A DNA stretch of 15,969 bases from Dokdonella_A sp035545255 (GCA_035545255.1 DASZYR010000205.1:1-15969), one strand, 5' to 3'. Numbered from the stretch's first letter, positions 6,320 to 15,945 are shown. Numbers and translations: made by a program. Notes: generated from the sequence alone by a model not told the origin.

Positions 6320-9300
6320 ATGCCCGCGGCGCCCGACTTCCGTCTCTATCACGGCAACGCGCTGGACGTGCTGGCCGAGCTCCTCGCGCGCGAGCTCCGG
6401 CAGGCGCCCCCCGGCACGACCCTGCTCGAGCCGGACACGATCCTGATTCCCCAGCCGTCGATGCGCCGCTGGCTCCAGGCGAGGCTCGCCGAGCGCCACG
6501 GCATCGCGGCGAACCTGCGCTTCCTCGCGCCGGGTGAGTTCGTCGGCGACGTGTTGAAGGCGAACGTGCCCGATCTCGACGACGCGCGCACGATCGATCC
6601 GTCGCGGCTCGTCTGGCGTCTCTACGCGGCGCTGCAGGATCGCGGAACACGCGCGCACCCCGCGATCGCCGCGGCGCTCGATCGCTACCTCGATGCGCCG
6701 GACCGCGACCGGAGGACGTTCTCGCTCGCGTCCGAGCTCGCCGAAGTCTTCACGAAGTACCAGGCGTGGCGGCGCGACTGGCTGCTCGCGTGGGATCGCG
6801 GTGCCGCGCGCGACGACTGGCAGGCCGAGCTCTGGCGGCGCGCGACGCGTGGCATCGCGCATCGCGCGCAGGCGATCGACCGGTTCCTGCGCACGTTCGG
6901 CGGCTCCGAGGCGCCCGCGCCACGCGGATTGCCGGCGCGCCTCTTCATCTTCGGCTGCCTCAACGTGTCGCCCGACGTGCTGCGCGTGATGACGATCGCA
7001 TCGCGCGCCTCGACCGTGCATTTCTACCTGCCGACACCCTCGCGCAAGTACTGGGGCGATCTCGTCACGCGGCGCGAGCGGCTCGCCGGCGATGCGAAGG
7101 ACGGGCTCGGCGAACCCCGGTTCGAAGACGACGAGAATCCGCTCCTCGCCGCCTGGGGGCGCGCCGGCCGGGATTTCGTCGCGACGCTGTTCTCGGACGA
7201 GATCGTCGCGCCGCGCGAGGTCGAAGCCTATGCCGAGCCGAAGGCCCGCGGCGTCCTGCAACGCCTCCAGCTCGATGTGCTCGAGCGCCGCGCGCCGCAC
7301 GGCGAAAAGCTCGCGCTCGAATCGATCGCGCGCGATCGCACGCTCGAGGTGCACGCGTGCCACACGCGCCTTCGCGAGATCGAGGTGCTGCACGACCAGC
7401 TGCGTGCCTTGTTCGAGGACGATGCGGCGCTGGAAGCGCGCGACGTCGCGGTCATGACGCCCGACATCGATCGCTACGCGCCGTACATCGAGGCCGTGTT
7501 CGGCGGCGCGGAGGGCACGCCCCGGTTCATTCCCTACACGGTCGCCGACGAAAGCGCGCTCGCCTCGGCGCCGGTCGCCGATCTCGTGCTGCGCATCCTC
7601 GGTCTGCCGGACGCGAAGCTGACGAGCAACGAAGTGCTCGATCTCATCGCGCTGCCGCCGCTGATGCGGCGCTTCGATCTCGACGCCGAGTCGATCGATC
7701 GCCTGCGCGACTGGATCGAGAAGGCCGGCGCCCGCTGGGGCCTCGACGCCGCGCACCGCGCAGCGCTCGGCGCACCGGCCGACGACGCGTTTACCTGGCG
7801 CTTCGCGCTCGACCGGTTGTTGCTCGGCCACGCGGCCGGCGACGATGCCGACATCGCGGGCGTCGCGCCGTGGCCCGAGCTCGAAGGCCATGCGCTCGAC
7901 GCGCTCGACGCGCTCATCGAGCTCTTGTCGCTGATCGAGCGCGCATCAGCGGAAGTCGCGCGCGCGCACACCGCCGCCGACTGGCAGGCGCTGTTGACCG
8001 GCACGCTCGAATCCCTCTTGCCCCGGAACCCGGGCGATCCTGCCGACGCCCGGGCGCGCGATCGCGTGTTCGGCGAGATCGATGCGTTCGGTCGCGCTGC
8101 CGCCGAAGCGGAGCTTGCGGCCGAGCTGCCGGCCGACGTCGTGCGCGCGCATTTCGCAGCGCGCTTTGCCGACACGGACGCGCGCCAGCCGTTTCTCGCG
8201 GGCGGCGTGACGTTCTGCCGCATGGTGCCGATGCGGCTGATTCCATTTCGCGTGATCTGCCTCGTCGGACTCAATGATCGAGACTATCCGCGCCGCGAGG
8301 CGTCGCCCGTGCTGAACCGGCTCGCGGACGCGCTCGACAAGCCGGGACAACGCCGTCGCGGCGACCGCTCGGTGCGGGACGACGACCGCTTTCTGTTCCT
8401 GCAGCTCGTGATTGCGGCCGATCGCCTGCTCTATCTCAGCTACGTCGGCCGCGACGCGATCGACGGCTCGCCGCGCGAACCATCGATCGTCGTCTCCGAG
8501 CTGCTCGATGCCGCCGCCGCGTACTTCGACGAGCCCGACGAAGCGCGCAAGCGGCTCGTCGTCGAGCATCCGCTGCAGCCGTTCGGCAAGGCCCGGGACG
8601 AAGACGCCAGACGCGCGCGCTTCGACGCGGCCTGGACGCCCGCGCTGCGCACGACGCCGGCCGCGCACGCGCTGCCCGCGTTCGTCGCCGCGCCGTTGCC
8701 GCGCGAAACAGAGACGGATCGCAAGACGATCGACTACGCGATGCTGCGCCGCTTCTTCGTCGATCCCCCGAAGCTGTTCCTTCGCGAGCGGCTCGCGATG
8801 CGGCTCGACGAGGACGAGGCGCATCTCCCCGAAACCGAGCCGTTCGATGCCGGCGACGCGCTCGATCGCTACAGCGTGCAGACCCGCGTGTACGAAGCGA
8901 TGCTCGCGTCGCCGTCGATCGACGAGCCTGCGCTTTGCCGGCGTTTGCAGGCCGAAGCGCTGCTTCCGCCCGGCGCCGCCGGTGCGCAGCGCCTGCGCGA
9001 CGTCGTGCGGCGCGCGCAGCCGATCGTCGCGGCGGTTCGCGCGGCGAAACGCGGCGAGCTGCTCGCGCGCCCGATCGATCTCGATCTCGGAACCGCACGC
9101 CTCACCGGCGCGTTGCCCGACGTCGACGACGCGCACGCGCTTCGCGTCAAGATCGGCGAGCCGAAAGGCCGCGACATCATCCGCTGGCATCTCGATGCGC
9201 TCGCGCTCGCGGCGCTCGACGATCCGCGCGGCGTGCTCGCATTCGCGGAGTTCGGCATCGGCGACGTCGGACCGCATCCGGTCGCGCGGCCGACGCGCGC

Positions 9301-9622
9301 AGCCGCGCTCGATGCGCTGCGCCGCCTCGCCGATCTCATGCGCGAAGGGCTCGACCAGCCGCTCGCGTACCGGCCCGCCGCGGCGTTGACGTGGTACGAA
9401 ACGTGGCGCAGGACGCAAAGCGTCGAAGCCGCCGACGAAGCCGCCGCGAAGGAATGGACGAACCGCGAAGGCCGGGGCGAAGGCGGCGACGCGGCGACCG
9501 TGCTCGCGCTTCGCGGCGCCATGCCGTTCTCGGACGATCAGGCGACGGTCCGCTTCCGGGCCGTGACATGCCGGCTGTTCGACGCGCTGTTCGGCATCGA
9601 TGTCGCGGAGCAGGCGCAATGA
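6320..9622 (+). CDS. recC: Exodeoxyribonuclease V subunit gamma (RecC)
   Basis: RecC is the non-catalytic scaffold of RecBCD. It splits the DNA duplex and scans the 3' strand for the Chi-like signal. The 1100-residue length is close to that of E. coli RecC (about 1120). Typical segments are the N-terminal FRLYHGNALDVLAELL (7-22), then PQPSMRRWLQARLAERHGIAANL (about 50-72). The central region has GGVTFCRMVPMRLIPFRVICL near 629-650, followed by GLNDRDYPRR. A later segment near 704-712 contains LLYLSYVGR. The ATG at 6320 is chosen because homology starts directly after it; the open frame extends far upstream only because it lies opposite the regulator gene. A GTG at 6299 is an alternative start. 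Its stop overlaps recB by 4 bp (ATGA), indicating translational coupling. Confidence 0.95.
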   Translation: MPAAPDFRLYHGNALDVLAELLARELRQAPPGTTLLEPDTILIPQPSMRRWLQARLAERHGIAANLRFLAPGEFVGDVLKANVPDLDDARTIDPSRLVWRLYAALQDRGTRAHPAIAAALDRYLDAPDRDRRTFSLASELAEVFTKYQAWRRDWLLAWDRGAARDDWQAELWRRATRGIAHRAQAIDRFLRTFGGSEAPAPRGLPARLFIFGCLNVSPDVLRVMTIASRASTVHFYLPTPSRKYWGDLVTRRERLAGDAKDGLGEPRFEDDENPLLAAWGRAGRDFVATLFSDEIVAPREVEAYAEPKARGVLQRLQLDVLERRAPHGEKLALESIARDRTLEVHACHTRLREIEVLHDQLRALFEDDAALEARDVAVMTPDIDRYAPYIEAVFGGAEGTPRFIPYTVADESALASAPVADLVLRILGLPDAKLTSNEVLDLIALPPLMRRFDLDAESIDRLRDWIEKAGARWGLDAAHRAALGAPADDAFTWRFALDRLLLGHAAGDDADIAGVAPWPELEGHALDALDALIELLSLIERASAEVARAHTAADWQALLTGTLESLLPRNPGDPADARARDRVFGEIDAFGRAAAEAELAAELPADVVRAHFAARFADTDARQPFLAGGVTFCRMVPMRLIPFRVICLVGLNDRDYPRREASPVLNRLADALDKPGQRRRGDRSVRDDDRFLFLQLVIAADRLLYLSYVGRDAIDGSPREPSIVVSELLDAAAAYFDEPDEARKRLVVEHPLQPFGKARDEDARRARFDAAWTPALRTTPAAHALPAFVAAPLPRETETDRKTIDYAMLRRFFVDPPKLFLRERLAMRLDEDEAHLPETEPFDAGDALDRYSVQTRVYEAMLASPSIDEPALCRRLQAEALLPPGAAGAQRLRDVVRRAQPIVAAVRAAKRGELLARPIDLDLGTARLTGALPDVDDAHALRVKIGEPKGRDIIRWHLDALALAALDDPRGVLAFAEFGIGDVGPHPVARPTRAAALDALRRLADLMREGLDQPLAYRPAAALTWYETWRRTQSVEAADEAAAKEWTNREGRGEGGDAATVLALRGAMPFSDDQATVRFRAVTCRLFDALFGIDVAEQAQ

Positions 9623-12600
9623 CCGGGCAATCGCGCTCCGCGCTGCTCGACTGGCCGCTCGAAGGCACGCATCGCATCGAGGCGAGCGCGGGCACCGGCA
9701 AGACGTTCGCGCTCGCGCTGCTGCATACCCGGCTTGTCGTCGAGCGCGAGCTCGCCGTGAAGAACGTCCTCGCGGTCACGTACACGATCGCGGCGACCGA
9801 AGAGCTGCGCGAGCGGCTTCGCCATCAGCTCGGCCGCGCGGTTTCGCTCGCGCTGCTCGACGAAGGGGCGCTCGAGGCGAAGTGCGCGAGCGAGGATGCA
9901 GCGGAATCGATCACCGCGAACGTGCTGCGCGAGCGCCGCCGGATCGAAGAGCCCGCGAAGCTCGCGGCGCGCTTGCGCCGCGCGGTCGCGGAAGTCGATC
10001 TTGCGCCGATCCATACGATCCACGCGTTCTGCCAGCGCGTGCTCGCCGATCACGCGCTCGCGAGCGGCGAGCCGCTCGTGCCGGGCGAATTCGTCACCAG
10101 CGAACGCGCGCTGCACGATGAGATCGCGCTCGACGCGTGGCGCCGCTGCACGCGCGATCGCGAAACGACCGAACGGCTGCATTCGCTGTGGCCGTCGCCC
10201 GGCGCGCTCGCGAAAGACCTGCGGCTGCTGCTGGCGGCGGACACGCTGCTGCCGGCGCGCGCGGAGCCCGATCCGGACGCGCTCGCGGCGCTCGACGCCG
10301 CAGCCGACGCGCTTCGCGCGGCCTGTCGCGATCACGCCGGCGACGCGCGGCGCATGATCGAAGCCGCGCGTGCGAACGGCGTGTTGCACAAGGGCAGGCC
10401 GACCGACAGAAAGCTCGTCGAAATGTGGGCCGCGCTTGCGGCGTTCGGCGCCGGCGGCGTGCTCGGTGAGGAGATCTGCAAGAGCCTCGACGTGCTGACG
10501 CCGGCCGGCATCGCCGATCGCGTGCTCGGCAAGCACAAGGCGACCGCGAGAATCGAATCGCCGCTGCTCCATGCGATCGACGATTACCTCGGCGTGCGTC
10601 GCGCGGCGGCGCGCGCATACGCCGAGGCGCGCGCGAATCTGCTGCACGACGTGCGCGACATCGCGCTCGCACGCATGGCCGCGATCAAGCGCGAGCGCGG
10701 GCTTACCGGCTTCGACGATCTCGTCGAGCGCGTCCACGCGGCGCTTTCGTCGGAGCACGGCGGCAGGCTCGCCGAAGCGCTCCGCGACGATTATCCGGGC
10801 GCGCTCGTCGACGAGTTCCAGGATACCGACGCGAAGCAATGGTCGATCTTCCGCCGCATCTACGTCGGCGAGCACGCGGCGCTGCGGCCCGCGCTGTTCC
10901 TGATCGGCGATCCGAAGCAGGCGATCTACCGCTTCCGCGGCGGCGACGTGCACACGTATCACGAAGCGGGTCGCGACGCGGAATCGACGCGGACGCTCGA
11001 TCGCAACTTCCGATCGCGGCCGCGCATGATCGAAGCCGTCGCCGCCGTGTTCGCCGAAGGCGGCGAGTTCCCGTTCGCGGACGACGAAACGCGCTGCCCG
11101 CGCGTCGTCGCGGGCGGCCGCGTCGCCGACGGCGATCTCATGGACGGCAAGCGCGTCGCGCCGGCCCTGCATCTTCTCGATCTCTCCCGCGCACCGAACT
11201 CGCCGCCCGGTCCGATGCGTGCGGTGCCCGCGCGCGATCTCGCGGCGCAGGCGGCCGCGACCGAAATCCACCGGCTCCTGACCGAATCGGCGCTCGCGCT
11301 CGGCGACGGCAAGGCGTCGCGTCGCGTCGCGCCGCGCGACATCGCGGTGCTCGTCAACCGCAACGACGAAGCGGTGCGCATGCAGCGCGAGCTTGCCGCA
11401 CGCGGCATCGCGAGCGTGACGGCGACGCGCACGAGTCTGTTCTCGACGCCGGAGGCGATCGAGATCGTGCGGATCTTCGAGGCGCTGCTCGCGCTCGGCG
11501 ACGAATCGCGCCTGCGCGCCGCGCTCGCCACCGTGCTCGTCGGCGCCGATGCAGTATCGATCGATGCGCTCTCGCACGACGAGGACGCGCATCGCGGCTG
11601 GCTCGATGCATGCCAGGCCTGGCGCCAGCGCTGGCAGCGCTCCGGTCCGCTTGCGTTCGTTTCCGATCTCGTAGCCGCCGCGTCGCCGCGCCTCCTGAAG
11701 CTCGCCGACGGCGAGCGAAGGCTCACGAATTACCTGCAGCTCGCCGAGGCCGTGCAGGAAGCGCGTGAACACGTACTCGGCGAGGCGGGCCAGGCCGACT
11801 GGCTCGCGCGGCGCATCGCGTCGGCCGACGACTACGACGAAGCGCAGCAGCAGCGGCTCGAATCGGACGCCGAGCGCGTGCGCATCATGACGCTGCACAA
11901 GGCGAAGGGGCTCGAGTTCGATCTGGTGTTCCTGCCGTTCGCGGGCATGGCGCCTGCGGATGTCGCATCGAACGGGCTTTGCCTGATCGCCGAGCGCATC
12001 GACGGCCAGCGCGCATTGCGAGCGCGCATCGACGGGCTCGACGACGACGAATACGCCATCGCAGCCGCGATCGAGAAGCGCGAACTGCTGGCCGAGCAGC
12101 TGCGCCTGCTCTACGTCGGCCTCACGCGCGCGCGCTACGCGGCGTGGCTCTACGCGGGCTCGGTCTGGTTCGGCGAGCGGTCGGCGCTGTCGTGGCTTCT
12201 GCATCGCGACGGCGAAGGCAAGGTGACGAATCCGAACGCGGAGGCGATCGACGCCGCGTTCGAGCGGCTCGCGAAGGCGGCGCCGAAGGCGATCGTGCGC
12301 GATCCGTTCCCGGATCTCGCGAGCCGCGCGCTGCCGTTTCCCGCCGAAGCCCAATCGCACGACCGCGTGCGCGAAGCGCGGCGCGTGCTGCGTCGCGACT
12401 GGTGGGTGCACAGTTTTTCGCAACTTGCGCGCGAAGACGCCGGCACGGCGCCCGAAGCGACCGGCGAGCAGGGCGCCGAAGACGAACCGAGCGAGCCCGC
12501 CGCGCTCGAGCTCGTGGCGTCGCCTTACGTCGGCGCGCGGTTCGGCAATGCGCTGCATGCCGCGCTCGAGACAATCGACTTCGCGCGCTGGCGCGATTGG

Positions 12601-13275
12601 GACGGCGATGCGCCTCCGCCGGGCGAGAGCGACGCGCTGCGCCGCGCGCTCGGCGCGAACGGATACGTCGACGACGGCATCGCGGGCGGCCTCGCGCCGC
12701 TGACGGAGCTCGTGCGCGACACGGCCAATGCGCGCCTGCCCGAGGGGGTGCGGCTCGCGGACATCGCGCCGTCCGACCGCCGCGCCGAGATCGAATTCCA
12801 TTTCGCGCTGCATCCGGTCGCCGTCGATCGGCTCGTCGCGCTGCTGCATGCGCACGGTGTCGTGCGCGGCCGCGACGGCTTCGGCGCGCGCGAGAGGCTC
12901 GAAGGCCTGATGACGGGCCGCATCGATCTCGTCTATCTGCACGAGGATCGTGCATACCTGCTCGACTACAAGAGCAACCGGCTGTCCGATTACTCCGCCC
13001 AAAGCCTCGCGCGCGCGATGCGCGACAGCGAATACGACCTGCAATACCTGATTTATGCGCTCGCGCTGCACCGCTGGCTGCGCTTCCGGCGTGCCGACTA
13101 CGACTACGACCGGCATTTCGGCGGCGTGCGCTATCTGTTCTGCCGCGGGCTTCGTCCGTCGCCCGCCGATCCATCGTGCGCCGATACGCCCGGAGTGTTC
13201 GCCGCGCGGCCGTCGCGGGCACTGATCGAAGCGCTCGACGCGCTGCTCGCTCCGCCGCAGCGGGAGGTCGCATGA
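9619..13275 (+). CDS. recB: Exodeoxyribonuclease V subunit beta (RecB helicase-nuclease)
   Basis: RecB is the 3'-5' helicase and only nuclease of RecBCD, and also helps load RecA. The 1218-residue protein has intact SF1 motifs: Walker A EASAGTGKT (21-29), DEFQDTD (398-404), GDPKQAIYRFRGGD (430-443), TLHKAKGLEFD (758-768) and LLYVGLTRAR (830-839). The C-terminal nuclease domain carries H980 in GNALHAALE, D1103 in GRIDLVY, then D1116 and K1118 in DYKSN, and the YDLQY helix at 1139-1143. These match E. coli H956, D1067, D1080 and K1082, so the nuclease should be active. The ATG at 9619 overlaps the recC stop (ATGA) and starts the family N-terminus; the frame stays open upstream only as a shadow of recC. 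recD overlaps its stop in the same way. Confidence 0.97.
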   Translation: MTGQSRSALLDWPLEGTHRIEASAGTGKTFALALLHTRLVVERELAVKNVLAVTYTIAATEELRERLRHQLGRAVSLALLDEGALEAKCASEDAAESITANVLRERRRIEEPAKLAARLRRAVAEVDLAPIHTIHAFCQRVLADHALASGEPLVPGEFVTSERALHDEIALDAWRRCTRDRETTERLHSLWPSPGALAKDLRLLLAADTLLPARAEPDPDALAALDAAADALRAACRDHAGDARRMIEAARANGVLHKGRPTDRKLVEMWAALAAFGAGGVLGEEICKSLDVLTPAGIADRVLGKHKATARIESPLLHAIDDYLGVRRAAARAYAEARANLLHDVRDIALARMAAIKRERGLTGFDDLVERVHAALSSEHGGRLAEALRDDYPGALVDEFQDTDAKQWSIFRRIYVGEHAALRPALFLIGDPKQAIYRFRGGDVHTYHEAGRDAESTRTLDRNFRSRPRMIEAVAAVFAEGGEFPFADDETRCPRVVAGGRVADGDLMDGKRVAPALHLLDLSRAPNSPPGPMRAVPARDLAAQAAATEIHRLLTESALALGDGKASRRVAPRDIAVLVNRNDEAVRMQRELAARGIASVTATRTSLFSTPEAIEIVRIFEALLALGDESRLRAALATVLVGADAVSIDALSHDEDAHRGWLDACQAWRQRWQRSGPLAFVSDLVAAASPRLLKLADGERRLTNYLQLAEAVQEAREHVLGEAGQADWLARRIASADDYDEAQQQRLESDAERVRIMTLHKAKGLEFDLVFLPFAGMAPADVASNGLCLIAERIDGQRALRARIDGLDDDEYAIAAAIEKRELLAEQLRLLYVGLTRARYAAWLYAGSVWFGERSALSWLLHRDGEGKVTNPNAEAIDAAFERLAKAAPKAIVRDPFPDLASRALPFPAEAQSHDRVREARRVLRRDWWVHSFSQLAREDAGTAPEATGEQGAEDEPSEPAALELVASPYVGARFGNALHAALETIDFARWRDWDGDAPPPGESDALRRALGANGYVDDGIAGGLAPLTELVRDTANARLPEGVRLADIAPSDRRAEIEFHFALHPVAVDRLVALLHAHGVVRGRDGFGARERLEGLMTGRIDLVYLHEDRAYLLDYKSNRLSDYSAQSLARAMRDSEYDLQYLIYALALHRWLRFRRADYDYDRHFGGVRYLFCRGLRPSPADPSCADTPGVFAARPSRALIEALDALLAPPQREVA

Positions 13276-15107
13276 GCACGCTCGACCGCTGGTTGCGCGA
13301 AGGCTGGCTGCGGCCGATCGACCATGCACTCGGCGCGGCGCTGCAGCGTCTGACGCCGGGCACGCCGGATGATGTCGCGCTCGCCGCCGCGCTCGCGAGC
13401 CGCGCGCTCGCGTTCGGGCACAGTCGCGTGCCGCTCGATCGCGTCGCGGATCTCTGCGCGGAGATAGCGCCCGATCGCGCGCCGGCGTTGCCGGATCGCG
13501 CCGGATGGGAACGCGCGCTCGCGGCGTCTGCGTACGTCGCGCGCGGCGAGGACGATGCGCGCGGCAAGCCGCTCGTGTTCGCAGCGGGCGCGATCGCGCT
13601 GCGTCGTCATGACGACTACGAAGCGCAGCTCGCATCGGCGTTGCGTGCGTTGAAGGGGCGGGTTGATCCGGCACCCGATCCCGTCTGGCTGCGCGAACGG
13701 ATCGCTGCGCTGTTCGCGATCGACGCGGATCATTCGCCCGACCGTCAGGCGCTCGCCGCGGCGCTCGCGCAGATCGAGCGCGTCGTGCTGTTGACGGGCG
13801 GCCCCGGCACGGGCAAGACGACGACGGTTGCCCGCGTGCTCGTGCTCGCGTTCGAAGCGGCGCGCCGGCGCGGCGAGACCTTGCGTGTCGCGCTCGCGGC
13901 GCCGACCGGCAAGGCGGCGGCGCGCCTTTCCGAATCGCTGCGCGAGAGCTATGCGAAGCTGCTCGGGGAACGGCGCATCGACGAGGCGCTGCGCGACGCG
14001 TTGCCGGATGGCGCGAGCACGTTGCACCGCCTGCTCGGGGGACGTCCGGATTCGGTGCGTTTCCGGCACGACGCGAAGAATCCGCTGGCAGCCGACCTTG
14101 TCGTCGTCGACGAAGCATCGATGGTCGATCTGCCGCTGATGTGCAAGCTGGCAAACGCATTGCCGCCGCAGGCGCGGCTGATCCTGCTCGGCGACCGCGA
14201 TCAGCTGCCTTCGGTCGAGACCGGCGACGTGCTCGCCGCGCTCTGCGACGCGGCCGGCAGCGGCGTGGCGTGGCCGGCGCGCATCGCATCGCAGCTCGAA
14301 GCCGCAACCGGAGCGAGCGTCGCGACACGCGACGATGCGGCTCCGCTCGTGCGCATCGAGCTCGACCGCAACCGCCGCCAGTCGGACGCGCTCGACGTGT
14401 CGGTGCTGAGCACCCTGATCCGTGCGGGCGATGCGGCGGGTGTCGTTTCCGGATTGCGACGCGACGCGTATCGCGGCGTGCGCTGGCGGTCGGGTCGCGA
14501 TGCCGCGCTCGCCGATTTCGTGCTCGACCACGCGTTGCCGCACTATCGTGCGCTCGCCCAGGCGCCCGATGTCGCATCCGCGCTCGCGATGCTGCGCCGT
14601 CATCGCGTGCTCGCGGCCGTACGCGAAGGCGACGCGGGCAGTCGCACGCTGAACGCGCGCATCGCGCTCGCACTGCAGCGGCCGGGCGCGCGCGAGGATG
14701 CGTTCTTCCACGGCCGGCCGGTCATGATCCGCGAGAACAGTTACCGGCACGGTCTCTACAACGGCGACGTCGGTCTCGTCTGGGATGACGGGGGCCTGGG
14801 CCTGCGCGTCTGGTTCGATACCGCGTCGGGCCCGCGTGCGTGGCTGCCGGCCGCGCTGCCCGCGCACGAGAGCGCGTTCGCTCTCACGGTGCACAAGTCG
14901 CAGGGTTCCGAATTCGACGACGTGCTGTTCGTCCTGCCCGAACGCAGCGTGCGCGTGCTCAGCCGCGAGCTCGTCTACACGGCCATCACGCGCGCGCGGA
15001 GCGCGCTCACGATCTCGTCGAACGAAGACGTGCTCGCCGATGCGATCTCGCGCCGCGCGCAGCGCTGGAGCGGTCTCGCGGGACGTCTTTGCCGTTCCGA
15101 CGATTGA
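13272..15107 (+). CDS. recD: Exodeoxyribonuclease V subunit alpha (RecD helicase)
   Basis: RecD is the 5'-3' helicase of RecBCD and controls nuclease activity before recognition of the Chi-like signal. The 611-residue length matches E. coli RecD (608). After a helical N-terminal region that should contact RecC/RecB (about 1-120), the SF1B motifs follow. These are Walker A GGPGTGKTTT (176-185), APTGKAAARL (210-219), DEASMVD (280-286) and LLGDRDQLPSVETGDVL (305-321). The C-terminal motifs are LDRNRRQ (364-370), TVHKSQGSEFD (539-549) and YTAITRAR (569-576). The ATG at 13272 overlaps the recB stop by 4 bp, and homology starts there; an open frame upstream is a shadow of recB. No functional residue looks missing. 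A small hairpin (15125-15138) lies shortly after the stop, without a T-tract. Confidence 0.96.
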   Translation: MSTLDRWLREGWLRPIDHALGAALQRLTPGTPDDVALAAALASRALAFGHSRVPLDRVADLCAEIAPDRAPALPDRAGWERALAASAYVARGEDDARGKPLVFAAGAIALRRHDDYEAQLASALRALKGRVDPAPDPVWLRERIAALFAIDADHSPDRQALAAALAQIERVVLLTGGPGTGKTTTVARVLVLAFEAARRRGETLRVALAAPTGKAAARLSESLRESYAKLLGERRIDEALRDALPDGASTLHRLLGGRPDSVRFRHDAKNPLAADLVVVDEASMVDLPLMCKLANALPPQARLILLGDRDQLPSVETGDVLAALCDAAGSGVAWPARIASQLEAATGASVATRDDAAPLVRIELDRNRRQSDALDVSVLSTLIRAGDAAGVVSGLRRDAYRGVRWRSGRDAALADFVLDHALPHYRALAQAPDVASALAMLRRHRVLAAVREGDAGSRTLNARIALALQRPGAREDAFFHGRPVMIRENSYRHGLYNGDVGLVWDDGGLGLRVWFDTASGPRAWLPAALPAHESAFALTVHKSQGSEFDDVLFVLPERSVRVLSRELVYTAITRARSALTISSNEDVLADAISRRAQRWSGLAGRLCRSDD

Positions 15108-15134
15108 GATCGCTCCCGCGGGCCCCGAGATACC
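15104..15134 (+). promoter_or_regulatory. Weak candidate promoter for the glutathione transferase gene
   Basis: TTGAGA (15104-15109) matches the -35 consensus at 5 of 6 positions and overlaps the recD stop codon. The best -10 candidate is GATACC (15129-15134), only 3 of 6, after a long 19-bp spacer. The inverted repeat CCGAG (15125-15129) and CTCGG (15134-15138) overlaps it. The transferase gene could equally be transcribed from the recCBD operon, 52 bp upstream. Low confidence. Confidence 0.2.
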
Positions 15135-15159
15135 TCGGAAACCACCAGGGAATCTTGAA

Positions 15160-15855
15160 ATGATCGAGTTCCACTATTGGCCGACGCCGAACGGTCAGAA
15201 GGTCGCGCTGTTTCTCGAGGAGTCCGGGATCGACTATGAGCTGCATCCCGTCGATATCGGCAAGGGCGACCAGTTCAAGCCGGATTTCCTCAGGATCTCG
15301 CCGAACAACAAGATGCCGGCAATCGTCGATCACGCGCCGGCGGACGGCGGCGCGCCGATCAGCGTGTTCGAGTCGGGCGCGATCCTGCTCTATCTCGCCG
15401 AAAAAACGAAGAAGCTGATTCCGAGCGACATTCGCGGCCGCGTGATGGCGTTGCAATGGCTGTTCTGGCAGGTCGGCGGCCTCGGTCCGATGGCCGGGCA
15501 GAACCATCACTTCAACCGCTACGCGCCCGAGAAGATTCCGTACGCGATCGAGCGCTACGGGCGCGAATCGAAACGTCTTTTCGGCGTGCTCGACAAGCAT
15601 CTCGAAGGTCGCGCGTTCATCTGCGGCGATGAATACACGATCGCGGACATCGCCTCGTATCCCTGGATCGTTTCCGGCGAGGCGCGCGAGGCGGAGCTTT
15701 CGACGTTTCCGAATCTTGCGCGCTGGGTCGACTCGATCAAGGCGCGTCCGGCGACCGAGCGCGTCTATGCGCGCGGCGAGAAGATCAGGCCGTCGGGGCA
15801 GAAGATGGGCGAGGAGGAACGGCGCATCCTGTTCGGGCAGCACAAGGCGGGCTGA
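15160..15855 (+). CDS. yfcG: YfcG-like (nu-class) glutathione transferase / disulfide-bond oxidoreductase
   Basis: The 231-residue cytoplasmic protein is a two-domain glutathione transferase. Its closest remembered relative is E. coli YfcG, a GSH-dependent disulfide-bond reductase. The thioredoxin-like domain covers about 1-85. It has T9 and N11 in the PTPNGQK segment, where YfcG binds glutathione, then RISPNNKMPAIVDH (45-58) and the ESGAILLYLAEKT segment (71-83). The helical domain includes LQWLFWQVGGLGPM (98-111), the GQNHHFN stretch (113-119) and IADIASYPW (161-169), all nearly identical to YfcG. AGGGA lies 8 nt before the ATG, fixing the start. It follows recD by 52 bp with no obvious functional link; a role in thiol redox balance is an inference. 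YghU is the alternative relative, but it is longer at the N-terminus. Confidence 0.88.
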   Translation: MIEFHYWPTPNGQKVALFLEESGIDYELHPVDIGKGDQFKPDFLRISPNNKMPAIVDHAPADGGAPISVFESGAILLYLAEKTKKLIPSDIRGRVMALQWLFWQVGGLGPMAGQNHHFNRYAPEKIPYAIERYGRESKRLFGVLDKHLEGRAFICGDEYTIADIASYPWIVSGEAREAELSTFPNLARWVDSIKARPATERVYARGEKIRPSGQKMGEEERRILFGQHKAG

Positions 15856-15881
15856 TTCACCGGATCGGCGCGCCGCCGTTC

Positions 15882-15945
15882 GCCTCTTCCGCTTTGCGGG
15901 AGAGGCCGCCGCGAAGCGGCGGGTGAGGGGAGCTTTTCGCTCTTC
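15882..15945. repeat. Three adjacent stem-loops, REP-like intergenic element and possible terminator
   Basis: Three hairpins lie end to end, 27 nt after the transferase stop. Stem 1 pairs 15882-15892 with 15896-15906 (11 bp, one G-T wobble, loop TTT). Stem 2 pairs CCGCCGC (15906-15912) with GCGGCGG (15916-15922), loop GAA, and shares one base with stem 1. Stem 3 pairs GGGGAGC (15927-15933) with GCTCTTC (15939-15945), two wobbles. The CCGC-TTT-GCGGGAGAGG plus GGGTGAGGGG pattern resembles intergenic repeats I recall from Xanthomonadales and other GC-rich proteobacteria. No long T-run follows, so termination would be non-canonical. Copy number in the genome cannot be seen here. Confidence 0.6.

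Noticed and set aside
7318..7345. Dense GATC/CGATCG motifs (also near 7690 and 9076) as a possible methylation or regulatory cluster.
   Set aside because: They arise from frequent codon runs such as ATC-GAT-CGC and GAT-CGC in these genes and occur throughout the coding sequence, with no clustering in control regions.
9538..14673. A 1711-codon open frame on the minus strand across recB and recD.
   Set aside because: It is a shadow of the GC-rich recC-recB-recD coding frames. Its translation is dominated by Arg/Ala/Gly/Asp, has no recognisable domain, and crosses three genes with clear motifs on the other strand.
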